Of a stretch of 64,000 bases of DNA, positions 18,169 through 25,913 are shown one piece after another. Position 1 is the first letter of the stretch. Each line of letters begins with the position of its first letter. The position numbers were made by a program, and so were the translations under genes. The stretch spans positions 682,001-746,000 of the forward strand of contig NZ_CP017689.1 of the NCBI RefSeq assembly GCF_001831495.1, written 5' to 3'. Under the pieces are notes generated by a model. The model searched no databases and had not been told where the DNA came from. It worked only from the letters and a program-made list of their open reading frames with translations. This DNA comes from Thalassotalea crassostreae (GTDB lineage Bacteria; Pseudomonadota; Gammaproteobacteria; Enterobacterales; Alteromonadaceae).

Positions 18169-18828
18169 CTAATGCTCATTCTTGTAGCGATAATGCAAAA
18201 TTTTAACACGTTCAACATAGACTAATGTTTCAGCGTAAGGAGGAATGCCTCCATACTTTTTAACCGCGCCTTCTCCAGCATTGTACGCTGCAGCAATAAG
18301 ATCGATATTGCCTCTATATTTTCTGTTCAATTTCGCTAAATGTTTAACGCCGCCAAAAATATTATCATTGGCATCGAGTGCATTTTTAACGCCTAGTTCT
18401 TTTGCTGTTGCCGGCATTAGTTGCATTAACCCTTGGGCACCAACTTTAGATATTGCGCTAGGATCAAAGTGTGATTCTGCATGAATAACCGCTCGAATCA
18501 AAGCTGGGTCTACATTGTTCAAAAACGCATGTTGGATAATGTTTTCTTTAAAAGACTCTTTATTCAGAGGCGTTTTATACCAGTTAACCATTGAACCGAC
18601 ATTACAAGCATAGCAACCAACTTGGACAATTTTGTATTTAACGTTTCGCGGTTGCACATCAGAAAAACTCGGTACACCATTTTCCGAATATTTGTATACT
18701 AGTGTTTCTTCAGCGCTCGCGATTTGTATAGATAAGCAGATTGCTGAAAGGGCAATAAATATTGAGCGCAGTTTCGCTAAAGCTTTGCGTTCAATTGATT
18801 GTTTAGTCGCGCGGTAAATCATAGTCAT
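18169..18828 (-). CDS. Lytic transglycosylase (SLT domain) with N-terminal DUF4124-like segment
   Basis: The 219-aa protein carries a signal peptide (about 20-39), a short DUF4124-like part (YKYSENGVPSFSDVQP) and a paired-cysteine motif (GCYACNV). A transglycosylase domain follows with the catalytic glutamate in RAVIHAESHFDPSAIS (about 117-132), then GAQGLMQLMPATAKELGV and AAYNAGEGAVKKYGGIPP-like motifs. These enzymes cleave the MurNAc-GlcNAc bond of peptidoglycan to give anhydro products and act in the periplasm. It stands alone, 48 bp from the ybaM-like gene on the same strand. Confidence 0.92.
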   Translation of the reverse strand: MTMIYRATKQSIERKALAKLRSIFIALSAICLSIQIASAEETLVYKYSENGVPSFSDVQPRNVKYKIVQVGCYACNVGSMVNWYKTPLNKESFKENIIQHAFLNNVDPALIRAVIHAESHFDPSAISKVGAQGLMQLMPATAKELGVKNALDANDNIFGGVKHLAKLNRKYRGNIDLIAAAYNAGEGAVKKYGGIPPYAETLVYVERVKILHYRYKNEH

Positions 18829-18876
18829 ATAGTATTATTATTCGATTGACGTTTTTTATTATCTTTTCATTATAGC

Positions 18877-19023
18877 TTATTGTTTGTCATTTTTATGTTG
18901 AAAGTCATCAACAACAATCGCGAGTGCCTTTAAAGCAGTATCGGCATCAATATCGTTTTCTTCTAGCAGCTGAATAATATCGACGGCAAGTTTTATATGA
19001 TCCGGGGCTTTTTCTAACGACAT
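18877..19023 (-). CDS. ybaM: YbaM family small protein (DUF2496)
   Basis: A 48-aa gene read from ATG 19023 to TAA 18877. The product [20 protein letters not shown] continues with [20 protein letters not shown], which matches the E. coli YbaM pattern (short acidic helices, LLEEN then TxLxAL). AGGA lies about six bases upstream of the start. Function is unknown; the protein is cytoplasmic and conserved in gammaproteobacteria. It lies upstream of the lytic transglycosylase gene with a spacing that allows co-transcription. Confidence 0.85.
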   Translation of the reverse strand: MSLEKAPDHIKLAVDIIQLLEENDIDADTALKALAIVVDDFQHKNDKQ

Positions 19024-19235
19024 AGGAAATCCTAAACTATGATTAACGGTATTAGCAACTTGTCAGTGAAAGGTAAGCTAAATTGTTATTGAAGCCAAAT
19101 TATCACTGAAGAGAGTACAACTCTTTAATCACAAATAGTATCATCAGTTATAATAAACAAGAATAACATCTTAACCTACTTAATCGCTTTTAACTAATTA
19201 AATGACGGTGATTTAACACCAATAATAGACAGCAT

Positions 19236-19433
19236 ATGAATCGTAAAAAGAAAGTAAAACAAACACTTAAAGCTCAGATCAAAAAGAAAAATGCTAAAAT
19301 GCACAAATCTAACAAACCTAAGTATATTTCCAAAGCTGAGCGGGCGAAGTTAGCTGCAGCGGAAACTGAAAATTCTACGCCAGAAAATCAAAGTAATACC
19401 GCAGAAAGCAATCCTGAGCAAAATACCGAGTAA
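19236..19433 (+). CDS. DUF2986 family small basic protein
   Basis: The 65-aa protein begins MNRKKKVKQTLKAQIKKKNA and continues with YISKAERAKLAA, the DUF2986 pattern. A low-complexity Glu/Asn/Ser tail follows. The strong charge split (basic front, acidic rear) is typical of this marine gammaproteobacterial family. Function is unknown. No strong ribosome site was found immediately upstream. Confidence 0.75.
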   Translation: MNRKKKVKQTLKAQIKKKNAKMHKSNKPKYISKAERAKLAAAETENSTPENQSNTAESNPEQNTE

Positions 19434-19511
19434 CTAAATTTACTCCTGATACTGAATTTAATTCTATAATCAAATCAGGATTAATCATTCAGTTAAAGTT
19501 TGGGGTAAATT

Positions 19512-19688
19512 ATGCAAGAAGTCATTTTAGCGTTAATTGCTGGTTTTGCAGTCGGTATATTCTTTTCATTTCTAAAACTTCCAATTCCAGCGCCACCTGT
19601 GCTGTCAGGCATTATGGGCATTGTTGGAGTGTACTTAGGTGGGATCACCTATTTATGGATTATTGAGCGTTTTTTTACGCAATCGTAA
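19512..19688 (+). CDS. XapX domain small membrane protein
   Basis: A 58-aa gene from ATG 19512 to TAA 19686-19688. The product has two hydrophobic helices: LALIAGFAVGIFFSFLKLP, then the conserved PIPAPPVLSGIMGIVGVYLGG turn and second helix. The pairing of PxPAPPxLxGxxGIxGxxxG is the XapX signature. GGGGTAAATT lies just upstream. Function is unknown. It converges on topB with a 16-bp gap. Confidence 0.85.
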   Translation: MQEVILALIAGFAVGIFFSFLKLPIPAPPVLSGIMGIVGVYLGGITYLWIIERFFTQS

Positions 19689-19704
19689 GTTAAGAAAATC
19701 ACGA

Positions 19705-21675
19705 CTAAGCACTTGCTTTTTTAGTGTTGTATTTTTTACGAAATTTACGCTTTTTGTATCCTGGTTTTACTGTGCTCTTTGGCAAATTAGTCAGAGGCTG
19801 AGCTCTTGCATTATCAATCATTTGCGCAATGGTAGTAGTTAGAGGTCGCATAAAGCTTTGATAATTTAGCTGCTGTTCACTAATACTATTTAAACTCGAT
19901 TCCCATTGCGCTGTCATATCTGGTTTTGTAGCCATTGCAGGCAGAGCGATAATTAACGAACGTCCTATCTCGGTCGATTTTATCTGCTTTCCTTGTCGAA
20001 CCAGGAATCCACGTTTAAATAAAAGTTCAATAATGCCAGCTCGGGTGGCTTCTGTACCTAAACCATCGGTATCTTTGAGTATTTTTTTAATATCACCATC
20101 ATCGACAAATCGTGCAATATTAGTCATTGCAGCAAGTAAAGTCGCATCGCTGAAACTCTGCGGTGGCTGAGTTTCTTTGGCGAGTAATTCGCCTTCAATA
20201 CACTGTAATTTTTGGTCGTTAACTAGAGGCGGTAAATGTTGCTGACTAAACTCGTCAGAATCGGGCTTAGCATTTGTATGAGCATTTGTATGAGTATTTG
20301 GATGAGCTTTTTTATTCTCAAATAAACTTTTCCAACCAATTTGCAAAGGAGTCGTTGCCTTTGCGGTAAATAATCCAGATGCAATTTTTACTTCAACATG
20401 ACTTTGTTGATATTTATAAGCAGCATAAAATTGTGCTAAATATTGACGAACAATGAGTTGGTAAATGTTTTGCTCGAAGGTATTCAAATTGATCTTCAAC
20501 GCACTTTTCTCAGTTGGCACAATGGCATGATGAGCTGACACTTTACTGTTGTTAAATGCTTTCGATTTTAGGCTGGTATCGGCGTTTTTTGCCCATTGGC
20601 TGTATGTTTTATCACCTTGTGACAACTGACCAACAATGACTTTCGCCTGAGCGAAATGATCATTTGGCAAGTAACGACAGTCAGAGCGAGGGTAGGTAAT
20701 AAGTTTATGCTTTTCATACAATGCCTGACATACATCTAAGACAAGCTTAGCATTCATCGAGAAACGTTTTGCTGCATCTATTTGCAAGGCCGATAAATTA
20801 TAAGGTAAAGGTGCATTTTGCTGTTTATCGGTGTGCTTAATTGATTGAACGGCAGCTGGTTGGTTATGAATTCGAGATACGACATTCTCTGCCAATGCTC
20901 TGTTTAACACTCTGCCTTCATCATCCATATAAGGCTTGCATGCCTCACTTGGTTGCCATTTTGCTTTAAAGCTAGCGCCGTTTTCATCAACTAAATTTGC
21001 CAATACCTGATAAAACGGTTTGCTGACAAAGTTATCAATTTCTATATCTCGATTTACCACTAGTCCTAACAATGGAGTCTGCACTCGACCAACTGATAAT
21101 ACCCCTTGATACCCAGCTTTTTGTCCTTGAATGGTATATGCACGAGTTAAATTGATGCCATAAAGCCAATCAGCACGCGCTCGTGCCAAGGCTGAAACAG
21201 AAAGAGGGATAAAGTCTGAATTAGGTTTTAACGAATTTAGAGCGCGCTTAACGGCAGCAATATTAAGATCGCTAATCAACAATCGTTTAATTTGTTGCTT
21301 TTTGCCTTTACCAACCTTGAGAAAATCAATTACTTCATCGACCAATAACTGACCTTCACGATCCGGATCGCCGGCATGGACGATTTCATCACATTGTTTA
21401 ACCAGTTTTCTTAACACGGTTAATTGTGAGCGGGTTTGACTTTTAGGTTTTAATTGCCATTGCTCTGGCACTATCGGTAAGTGTTCCATGCGCCATTTTT
21501 TAAATTCGACATCATAGTCTTCAGGATTTTGCTGCTCTAGAATATGGCCAATACACCAACTTACGACATCGCCATTGGCAACTTCGATATAACCTTGATG
21601 CTTTTTATGAGGTTTTGGTAGTGCGTCGGCAATGGCACGACCTAAACTTGGCTTTTCGGCAATATAGAGTTTCAA
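19705..21675 (-). CDS. topB: DNA topoisomerase III (type IA)
   Basis: The 656-aa protein starts with the TOPRIM domain (MKLYIAEKPSLGRAIADALP, then HAGDPDREGQLLVDE near 101-115). The type IA signature ITYPRSDCRYLP with the catalytic tyrosine lies near 321-332. GLGTEATRAGIIELLFKRGFL near 545-565 is also conserved. The C-terminal end (KKRKFRKKYNTKK) is basic, and no zinc fingers are present, as in TopB. It decatenates DNA by single-strand passage. A low-complexity insertion of His, Asn, Thr and Ala (about 457-470) coded by three near-identical 12-bp units is unusual. Confidence 0.96.
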   Translation of the reverse strand: MKLYIAEKPSLGRAIADALPKPHKKHQGYIEVANGDVVSWCIGHILEQQNPEDYDVEFKKWRMEHLPIVPEQWQLKPKSQTRSQLTVLRKLVKQCDEIVHAGDPDREGQLLVDEVIDFLKVGKGKKQQIKRLLISDLNIAAVKRALNSLKPNSDFIPLSVSALARARADWLYGINLTRAYTIQGQKAGYQGVLSVGRVQTPLLGLVVNRDIEIDNFVSKPFYQVLANLVDENGASFKAKWQPSEACKPYMDDEGRVLNRALAENVVSRIHNQPAAVQSIKHTDKQQNAPLPYNLSALQIDAAKRFSMNAKLVLDVCQALYEKHKLITYPRSDCRYLPNDHFAQAKVIVGQLSQGDKTYSQWAKNADTSLKSKAFNNSKVSAHHAIVPTEKSALKINLNTFEQNIYQLIVRQYLAQFYAAYKYQQSHVEVKIASGLFTAKATTPLQIGWKSLFENKKAHPNTHTNAHTNAKPDSDEFSQQHLPPLVNDQKLQCIEGELLAKETQPPQSFSDATLLAAMTNIARFVDDGDIKKILKDTDGLGTEATRAGIIELLFKRGFLVRQGKQIKSTEIGRSLIIALPAMATKPDMTAQWESSLNSISEQQLNYQSFMRPLTTTIAQMIDNARAQPLTNLPKSTVKPGYKKRKFRKKYNTKKASA

Positions 21676-21898
21676 TTAATTACTCGCAATACTATGAACA
21701 AAATAGGTTATAACAAATTACTGATGATATATACAGTAAATTATTCAGACGGGGCTGTGATTGGATTTATCAATTGTTAAACTTTAATATTTGCTTTGCT
21801 ATCTTATATTGTTAAATGCGATGGTGATGTATAATGTCGAAAGCTTTCGCATAGAAACAGCTAACCACATCATTGTTCAGTCAACTATTTGGAATTTT

Positions 21899-22429
21899 AT
21901 GAGCACAATTGAAGAACAACAAAACAACCCTTTGCATGGCCTAAAAGTTGAATCGTTATTAAATGAGTTAGTCGATCATTATGGTTGGGTAATTTTAGAA
22001 GCTGCAACGAATATCAATTGTTTTAAAAATAGACCAAGTATCGAAGCAAGTTTAAAGTTTCTTCGTAAAAACAAATGGGCTCAAGAAAAACTAGAAAACT
22101 TATATTTGTACGAATATAAACGTATGCCAAGGCCTAGTGATGCACAATATGAGCTTGCGCCGCGCGAACGTGGGTTTTCATCTGGTTTAGAGCCAAGAGA
22201 GCCGCTAGTACTAACAGTAGAAGAATTACTAGCCAAGCGTGAAATACAGCAAAAGAAAGCGCAAGAATTTCAGGCTAAGGGTTTTAAATCTAAAAAATCA
22301 GCGAGTTCTGTTCATTCTAATTCTCGCAGTTCAAACAGTCGCAGACCAAATAATAAAAGTCGCTCCAACTCCAGCCAACAATCAACGAATAAGCCTGTAG
22401 ACCCTTGGGCGGCCTATAAGAAAGATTAA
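21899..22429 (+). CDS. VF530 family DNA-binding protein with basic tail
   Basis: ATG 21899 is chosen because GGA lies six bases upstream and the family homology starts here ([22 protein letters not shown]). The 176-aa product carries a VF530/DUF2132 domain (about 8-75; [18 protein letters not shown]). A long serine-, asparagine- and arginine-rich tail follows, reading like a disordered nucleic-acid-binding extension. VF530 of Vibrio fischeri is a small double-helix-binding fold; most homologues lack this long tail. Function is otherwise unknown. Confidence 0.82.
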   Translation: MSTIEEQQNNPLHGLKVESLLNELVDHYGWVILEAATNINCFKNRPSIEASLKFLRKNKWAQEKLENLYLYEYKRMPRPSDAQYELAPRERGFSSGLEPREPLVLTVEELLAKREIQQKKAQEFQAKGFKSKKSASSVHSNSRSSNSRRPNNKSRSNSSQQSTNKPVDPWAAYKKD

Positions 22430-22462
22430 ACCTACTGGTCAATGACGTCGCACTCGTACATT

Positions 22463-22496
22463 CTGCTATTTAACATGTCAATCAACATGTTAGCAG
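22463..22496 (+). terminator. Hairpin after the VF530-like gene
   Basis: CTGCTA plus ACATGT on the left pairs with ACATGT plus TAGCAG on the right, with a TTTA bulge and a 6-nt loop. No clean T-tract follows, so it may be a weak terminator or a 3'-end-stabilising hairpin. Confidence 0.35.
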
Positions 22497-22567
22497 CTTA
22501 ACTAATGTACTTTTCTGTGTTGCTTGTTAGAATGTTGTTAAATAATAAAAAATGACGCGGAGAAAGC

Positions 22568-23698
22568 ATGAGTGATGTGATTAAGGGAGCTAAAAACTTA
22601 TTGTTTAGTTTTCTTTTTTTGACGTCCGCTTATTTTGCTACGTTACACTTCCAAACCAGTTGGCAAACCCATGTAACTAATTTATCCGCAGTATTATATA
22701 GCCTATTCGTTATAAGTTTTTTATTTTCTTGGTATTTCAAACAAAGCCGAATATCGTTTTTAACTTTGTTATTGCTAGCGGTATATTTGTTCCAACTAAA
22801 TGGCATTAGCAGTTCCAATGAGCAATTATATGTCGGCGTATTGTTTGCTTTATTGTTGTTATCATTTATTAAAGAACGCGGCATAGCAACCATCCCAGGC
22901 TTAATACAGTTAACCTTATTTTCTTTAAGCCAAGTAGCGAGCTTTGGTTATGTTTATGCGGGTGAGCACTATGTCTCGCAGCTGTCTGTTGAATTGGCGC
23001 TCGTTGTCACTTTGGTATTAGTCATTTATCAAAGCATCAGAAAGCCCTCTGTTGCCCAATCTGCAATATTTATGAGTTTGATCGCGTGGGCGTTAATGCA
23101 TTTCAAATTAATTGCCATGCCACTCAATATTTTGTTGATTATACTGCTGGCATTTTATTTGGTTTTAGTCATTATCGAGTCTTATTTTCTTGCCTACCGA
23201 GATGAACTTACGTCTTTGCCATCAAGAAGAGCATTAAATCAATACTCAACAACGTTATCTGGTAAGTACACGGTAGCAATGCTCGATATTGACCACTTTA
23301 AAAAGTTTAACGATACCTACGGCCATGATGTAGGTGATCAAGTGTTAAAACTCGTGGCGAGTAAAATAGGGCAGGTTCGAAAATCTGGAAAAGCATTTCG
23401 TTATGGCGGCGAAGAATTTACCCTTGTTTTCAATCGAAAAAACAGTGAGCAAGTCATGTCTGAGCTTGAACGCATTAGAAAACTAATTGCCAATTATAAA
23501 ATTGTCATCAGACAGGCAAAGCGACAATCAAAAAATGCCCGTGCTAAGCAAAAAGTTGTAAGCAAAAAAGTCAGTGTTACTGTGTCTATCGGCGCAGCAG
23601 AGAAACAAGCAAAACAAGACTTCGAACAAACCATTAAGTGTGCCGACCAAGCACTGTATAAGGCCAAGAAAGCTGGTAGAAATAGGGTTCATAGCTAA
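22568..23698 (+). CDS. Membrane-bound diguanylate cyclase (GGDEF)
   Basis: The 376-aa protein has about seven hydrophobic segments in its first 210 residues. A GGDEF domain (about 215-375) follows, with DELTSLPSRRALN, LDIDHFKKFNDTYGHDVGDQVL and the active-site RYGGEEF near 277-283. The GGEEF variant is active in most homologues. A typical RxxD inhibitory site is not visible just before it. It synthesises c-di-GMP from two GTP at the inner membrane; the input sensed by the membrane part is unknown. An Arg/Lys-rich insertion (RQAKRQSKNARAKQK) interrupts the domain after GGEEF, which is unusual. AGAAAGC precedes the start. Confidence 0.9.
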   Translation: MSDVIKGAKNLLFSFLFLTSAYFATLHFQTSWQTHVTNLSAVLYSLFVISFLFSWYFKQSRISFLTLLLLAVYLFQLNGISSSNEQLYVGVLFALLLLSFIKERGIATIPGLIQLTLFSLSQVASFGYVYAGEHYVSQLSVELALVVTLVLVIYQSIRKPSVAQSAIFMSLIAWALMHFKLIAMPLNILLIILLAFYLVLVIIESYFLAYRDELTSLPSRRALNQYSTTLSGKYTVAMLDIDHFKKFNDTYGHDVGDQVLKLVASKIGQVRKSGKAFRYGGEEFTLVFNRKNSEQVMSELERIRKLIANYKIVIRQAKRQSKNARAKQKVVSKKVSVTVSIGAAEKQAKQDFEQTIKCADQALYKAKKAGRNRVHS

Positions 23699-23825
23699 AA
23701 TCATATATTAAGGCGACGCATTGTTTTGGTAATAGGTGATGGCAACTATTTGATTTTATAGTTGTGCTAAATATTTATTGTGATTTATACTTCACACTGA
23801 TTCATAAAGAAATTTTTGACCAAGC

Positions 23826-23848
23826 ATTTGATCATCAGACGATCAAAT
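23826..23848. promoter_or_regulatory. Inverted repeat upstream of the metal-efflux cluster
   Basis: ATTTGATC (23826-23833) and GATCAAAT (23841-23848) form a perfect 8-bp inverted repeat with a 7-nt spacer, 14 bases before the first gene of the cluster. No T-tract follows, so it is not a terminator. It could be an operator or a 5' UTR hairpin; no regulator is encoded nearby. Confidence 0.35.
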
Positions 23849-23862
23849 AGGTAACAGGATTA

Positions 23863-24261
23863 ATGAACATATTGAAATTTTTTACACTGATTTTGACATT
23901 CGTGGCTTTTTTAAGTCAGGCGATGCCAACTGCTGTTGAGTGTAAAATGGATCAAAGTTCAATGTCGAATATGGATCATGATATGTCTAATATGAGTCAT
24001 GATATGGACCATATGAATCATGACATGTCTAATATGAGCCACGATATGGCTAATATGAATCATCAGCTAGAGCAAAGCGCTGATGATTGTTGTGAGCAAA
24101 ATTGTGCGTGCACGATGGCAAGTTGTAGTTCTGTAGTATTTGGCCAGCACAGCTTTATCTCCGTCTCACTAAATTACTCTTTGGAAAAAATTAGTGCTCG
24201 TATTTTTAATATTAGCAAACCTATCCAAACCTCTCTTTATCGACCACCAATAACGATCTAA
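23863..24261 (+). CDS. Secreted Met/His/Asp-repeat protein, putative copper-binding
   Basis: The 132-aa protein has a signal peptide (about 1-20), then a stretch (33-67) built from the pattern M-x-x-M-x-H-D-M. Two 14-residue repeats (39-52 and 53-66, identical at 12 positions) carry 14 Met and His residues between them. A cysteine cluster follows (CCEQNCACTMASC, 76-88), then a hydrophobic tail region. Such Met/His pairs bind Cu(I)/Ag(I) in CusF, CopC and PcoE-like proteins. It is the first gene of the RND efflux set, so a periplasmic metal sponge or chaperone is the likely role. No exact family was recognised. Confidence 0.7.
   Translation: MNILKFFTLILTFVAFLSQAMPTAVECKMDQSSMSNMDHDMSNMSHDMDHMNHDMSNMSHDMANMNHQLEQSADDCCEQNCACTMASCSSVVFGQHSFISVSLNYSLEKISARIFNISKPIQTSLYRPPITI
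23977..24060 (+). repeat. Two 42-bp tandem repeats encoding Met/His-rich units
   Basis: Codons 39-52 and 53-66 of the Met/His-rich protein encode the same 14-residue unit with two changes (DH versus AN). Nucleotide differences are few, so the duplication looks recent and the copy number could vary between strains. Confidence 0.75.
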
Positions 24262-24392
24262 TTGCAGTATAAGTGTGTCCAAAATATGGCCTAGAGCTGT
24301 GTTTTGATTATTTTCTTACGCTATTTTTAATTGCTTTTATATTACCTCACTGATCAATCAAGATTTCTAGTGAGCGCTGTTATTGGTGAACT

Positions 24393-25913
24393 ATGTTTAT
24401 TTTCAATCTCTACAAGGCTAATGCTTATAAAGCTAGTGCCTACAAAAAAGCGAGTGCTTCTCAAGCTCTTGCGAATAATATTACCGCGCGATTTGCGTTT
24501 TGTTGTGCTCTGCCATTTATATTATCAACACAGGCATTCGCATCTAGCGATAACGTTGAAACCGCTCCGTTAACATTTAGCAAAGCAATTCGTATTGCTC
24601 AACAAAATGATCCCTGGTTGACGGGAAATATAGAAAAGCAAAGATCCGTAGAATCGATGAGCCAAGCGTCATATTCACTACCTGATCCGCAAGTATCAAT
24701 TGGTGTTGGAAATCTAGCCGCAGATTCGCTTGAATTTGAACAGGAAGCTATGACTCAGTTCAAAGTTGGTATTACTCAAATGTTCCCGCGGGGGGACAGC
24801 TTATCGGTCAAAAGTGAACAACTTAAAATTGAAAGTGAGCAATACCCATTGCAACGCCAAGATAGAAAAGCAAAAGTGGCAGTCACGGTTGGTAGTTTGT
24901 GGTTGGACGCATACAAAATTGAACAAACCATTGTGCTGGTTAAAAAGAACAGAGCTTTATTTGAACAACTGGTCGAGTTGGCGGAATCAAATTATTCATC
25001 TGCAAAAGGTAAAACAAGGCAGCAAGATGTTGTGCAAGCGCAAGTCGAACTTATTCAATTAGAAGATAAGCTAGTTCAGTTATCCCTTCAACAAAGTCAA
25101 ATAATGGGCAATTTAGTTCAATGGGTGAGTGACTATTCTGTTGAAAAAGCAGAGGCGAAAAACTCTACAAGTAATTCATCAAAATTCAATATTGAGCAGT
25201 TAACTTTGGCTGGGGACATACCTCAACTTGAATCTAATCAACAGCAGATTGTGCTCGCAAATTCTTGGCCTAAACAAGAGCAACTGGCACTTTATTTTGT
25301 TAACCATCCTTCCGTACTAGCGCTTGATAAAAAGATTCATGCCGCTAAGAGTTCGATTAAATTAGCGAAACAAAAGTATCAACCTGAGTGGGGGGTAACT
25401 GCCAGTTATGCCTATCGAGATGATGATCCTATGGGCAATGAACGCTCTGATCTGTTATCTATCGGCGTCACTTTTGATTTGCCTCTATTTACCGAAAACA
25501 AACAGGATAAAGAAGTCCAGTCAGCGGTATCACAAACGCAAGTAATTAAGACGGATAAAATTTTACTGCTGAGAAAAATGATGAGTTCCTTTGCCAGCAG
25601 TAAAGGTCGTTTTATGTCATTACAACAACGAAAATCTTTGTTTAATGAAAAGTTGGTACCACAAGTAAATGAACAAATAGAAGCGGCATTGATGGCATAT
25701 ACCCATGATGATGGTGACTTTTCTGATGTGATCAGAGCAAGAATGACGATGCTCGAGACAGAAATAGACTTTCTCGCAATTAATGTAGAAGAACAAAAAT
25801 TACTATTGGAATTAAACTATTTATTTATGAATGCTGATCAGCATCATATCGCTTTTAATCATTCCAATATGCAAAAACCTAAATACGCTCGCCAGGGAGC
25901 AACTAATGACTAA
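24393..25913 (+). CDS. TolC family outer-membrane channel (CusC-like)
   Basis: The 506-aa protein has an unusually long n-region before its hydrophobic signal (FAFCCALPFILSTQAFA near 34-50). Outer-membrane efflux domains follow: TFSKAIRIAQQNDPWL, LPDPQVSIGVGNLAAD near 98-113, and coiled-coil helices. The C-terminal repeat has the typical ISIGVTFDLPLF sequence. It would form the trimeric outer-membrane exit duct for the RND pump encoded downstream. Its stop overlaps the start of the adaptor gene by eight bases, showing translational coupling. A shorter signal could start at an internal codon, but no clear alternative with a ribosome site was found. Confidence 0.9.
   Translation: MFIFNLYKANAYKASAYKKASASQALANNITARFAFCCALPFILSTQAFASSDNVETAPLTFSKAIRIAQQNDPWLTGNIEKQRSVESMSQASYSLPDPQVSIGVGNLAADSLEFEQEAMTQFKVGITQMFPRGDSLSVKSEQLKIESEQYPLQRQDRKAKVAVTVGSLWLDAYKIEQTIVLVKKNRALFEQLVELAESNYSSAKGKTRQQDVVQAQVELIQLEDKLVQLSLQQSQIMGNLVQWVSDYSVEKAEAKNSTSNSSKFNIEQLTLAGDIPQLESNQQQIVLANSWPKQEQLALYFVNHPSVLALDKKIHAAKSSIKLAKQKYQPEWGVTASYAYRDDDPMGNERSDLLSIGVTFDLPLFTENKQDKEVQSAVSQTQVIKTDKILLLRKMMSSFASSKGRFMSLQQRKSLFNEKLVPQVNEQIEAALMAYTHDDGDFSDVIRARMTMLETEIDFLAINVEEQKLLLELNYLFMNADQHHIAFNHSNMQKPKYARQGATND

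Noticed and set aside
24331..24573. An 80-codon frame overlapping the TolC-like gene start
   Set aside because: It lies in another frame of the same strand; the TolC-like frame continues for 506 codons with family motifs.
25831..25905. An upstream extension of the CusB-like adaptor gene
   Set aside because: The extension overlaps the TolC-like gene and lacks a ribosome site; GGGAG precedes ATG 25906.
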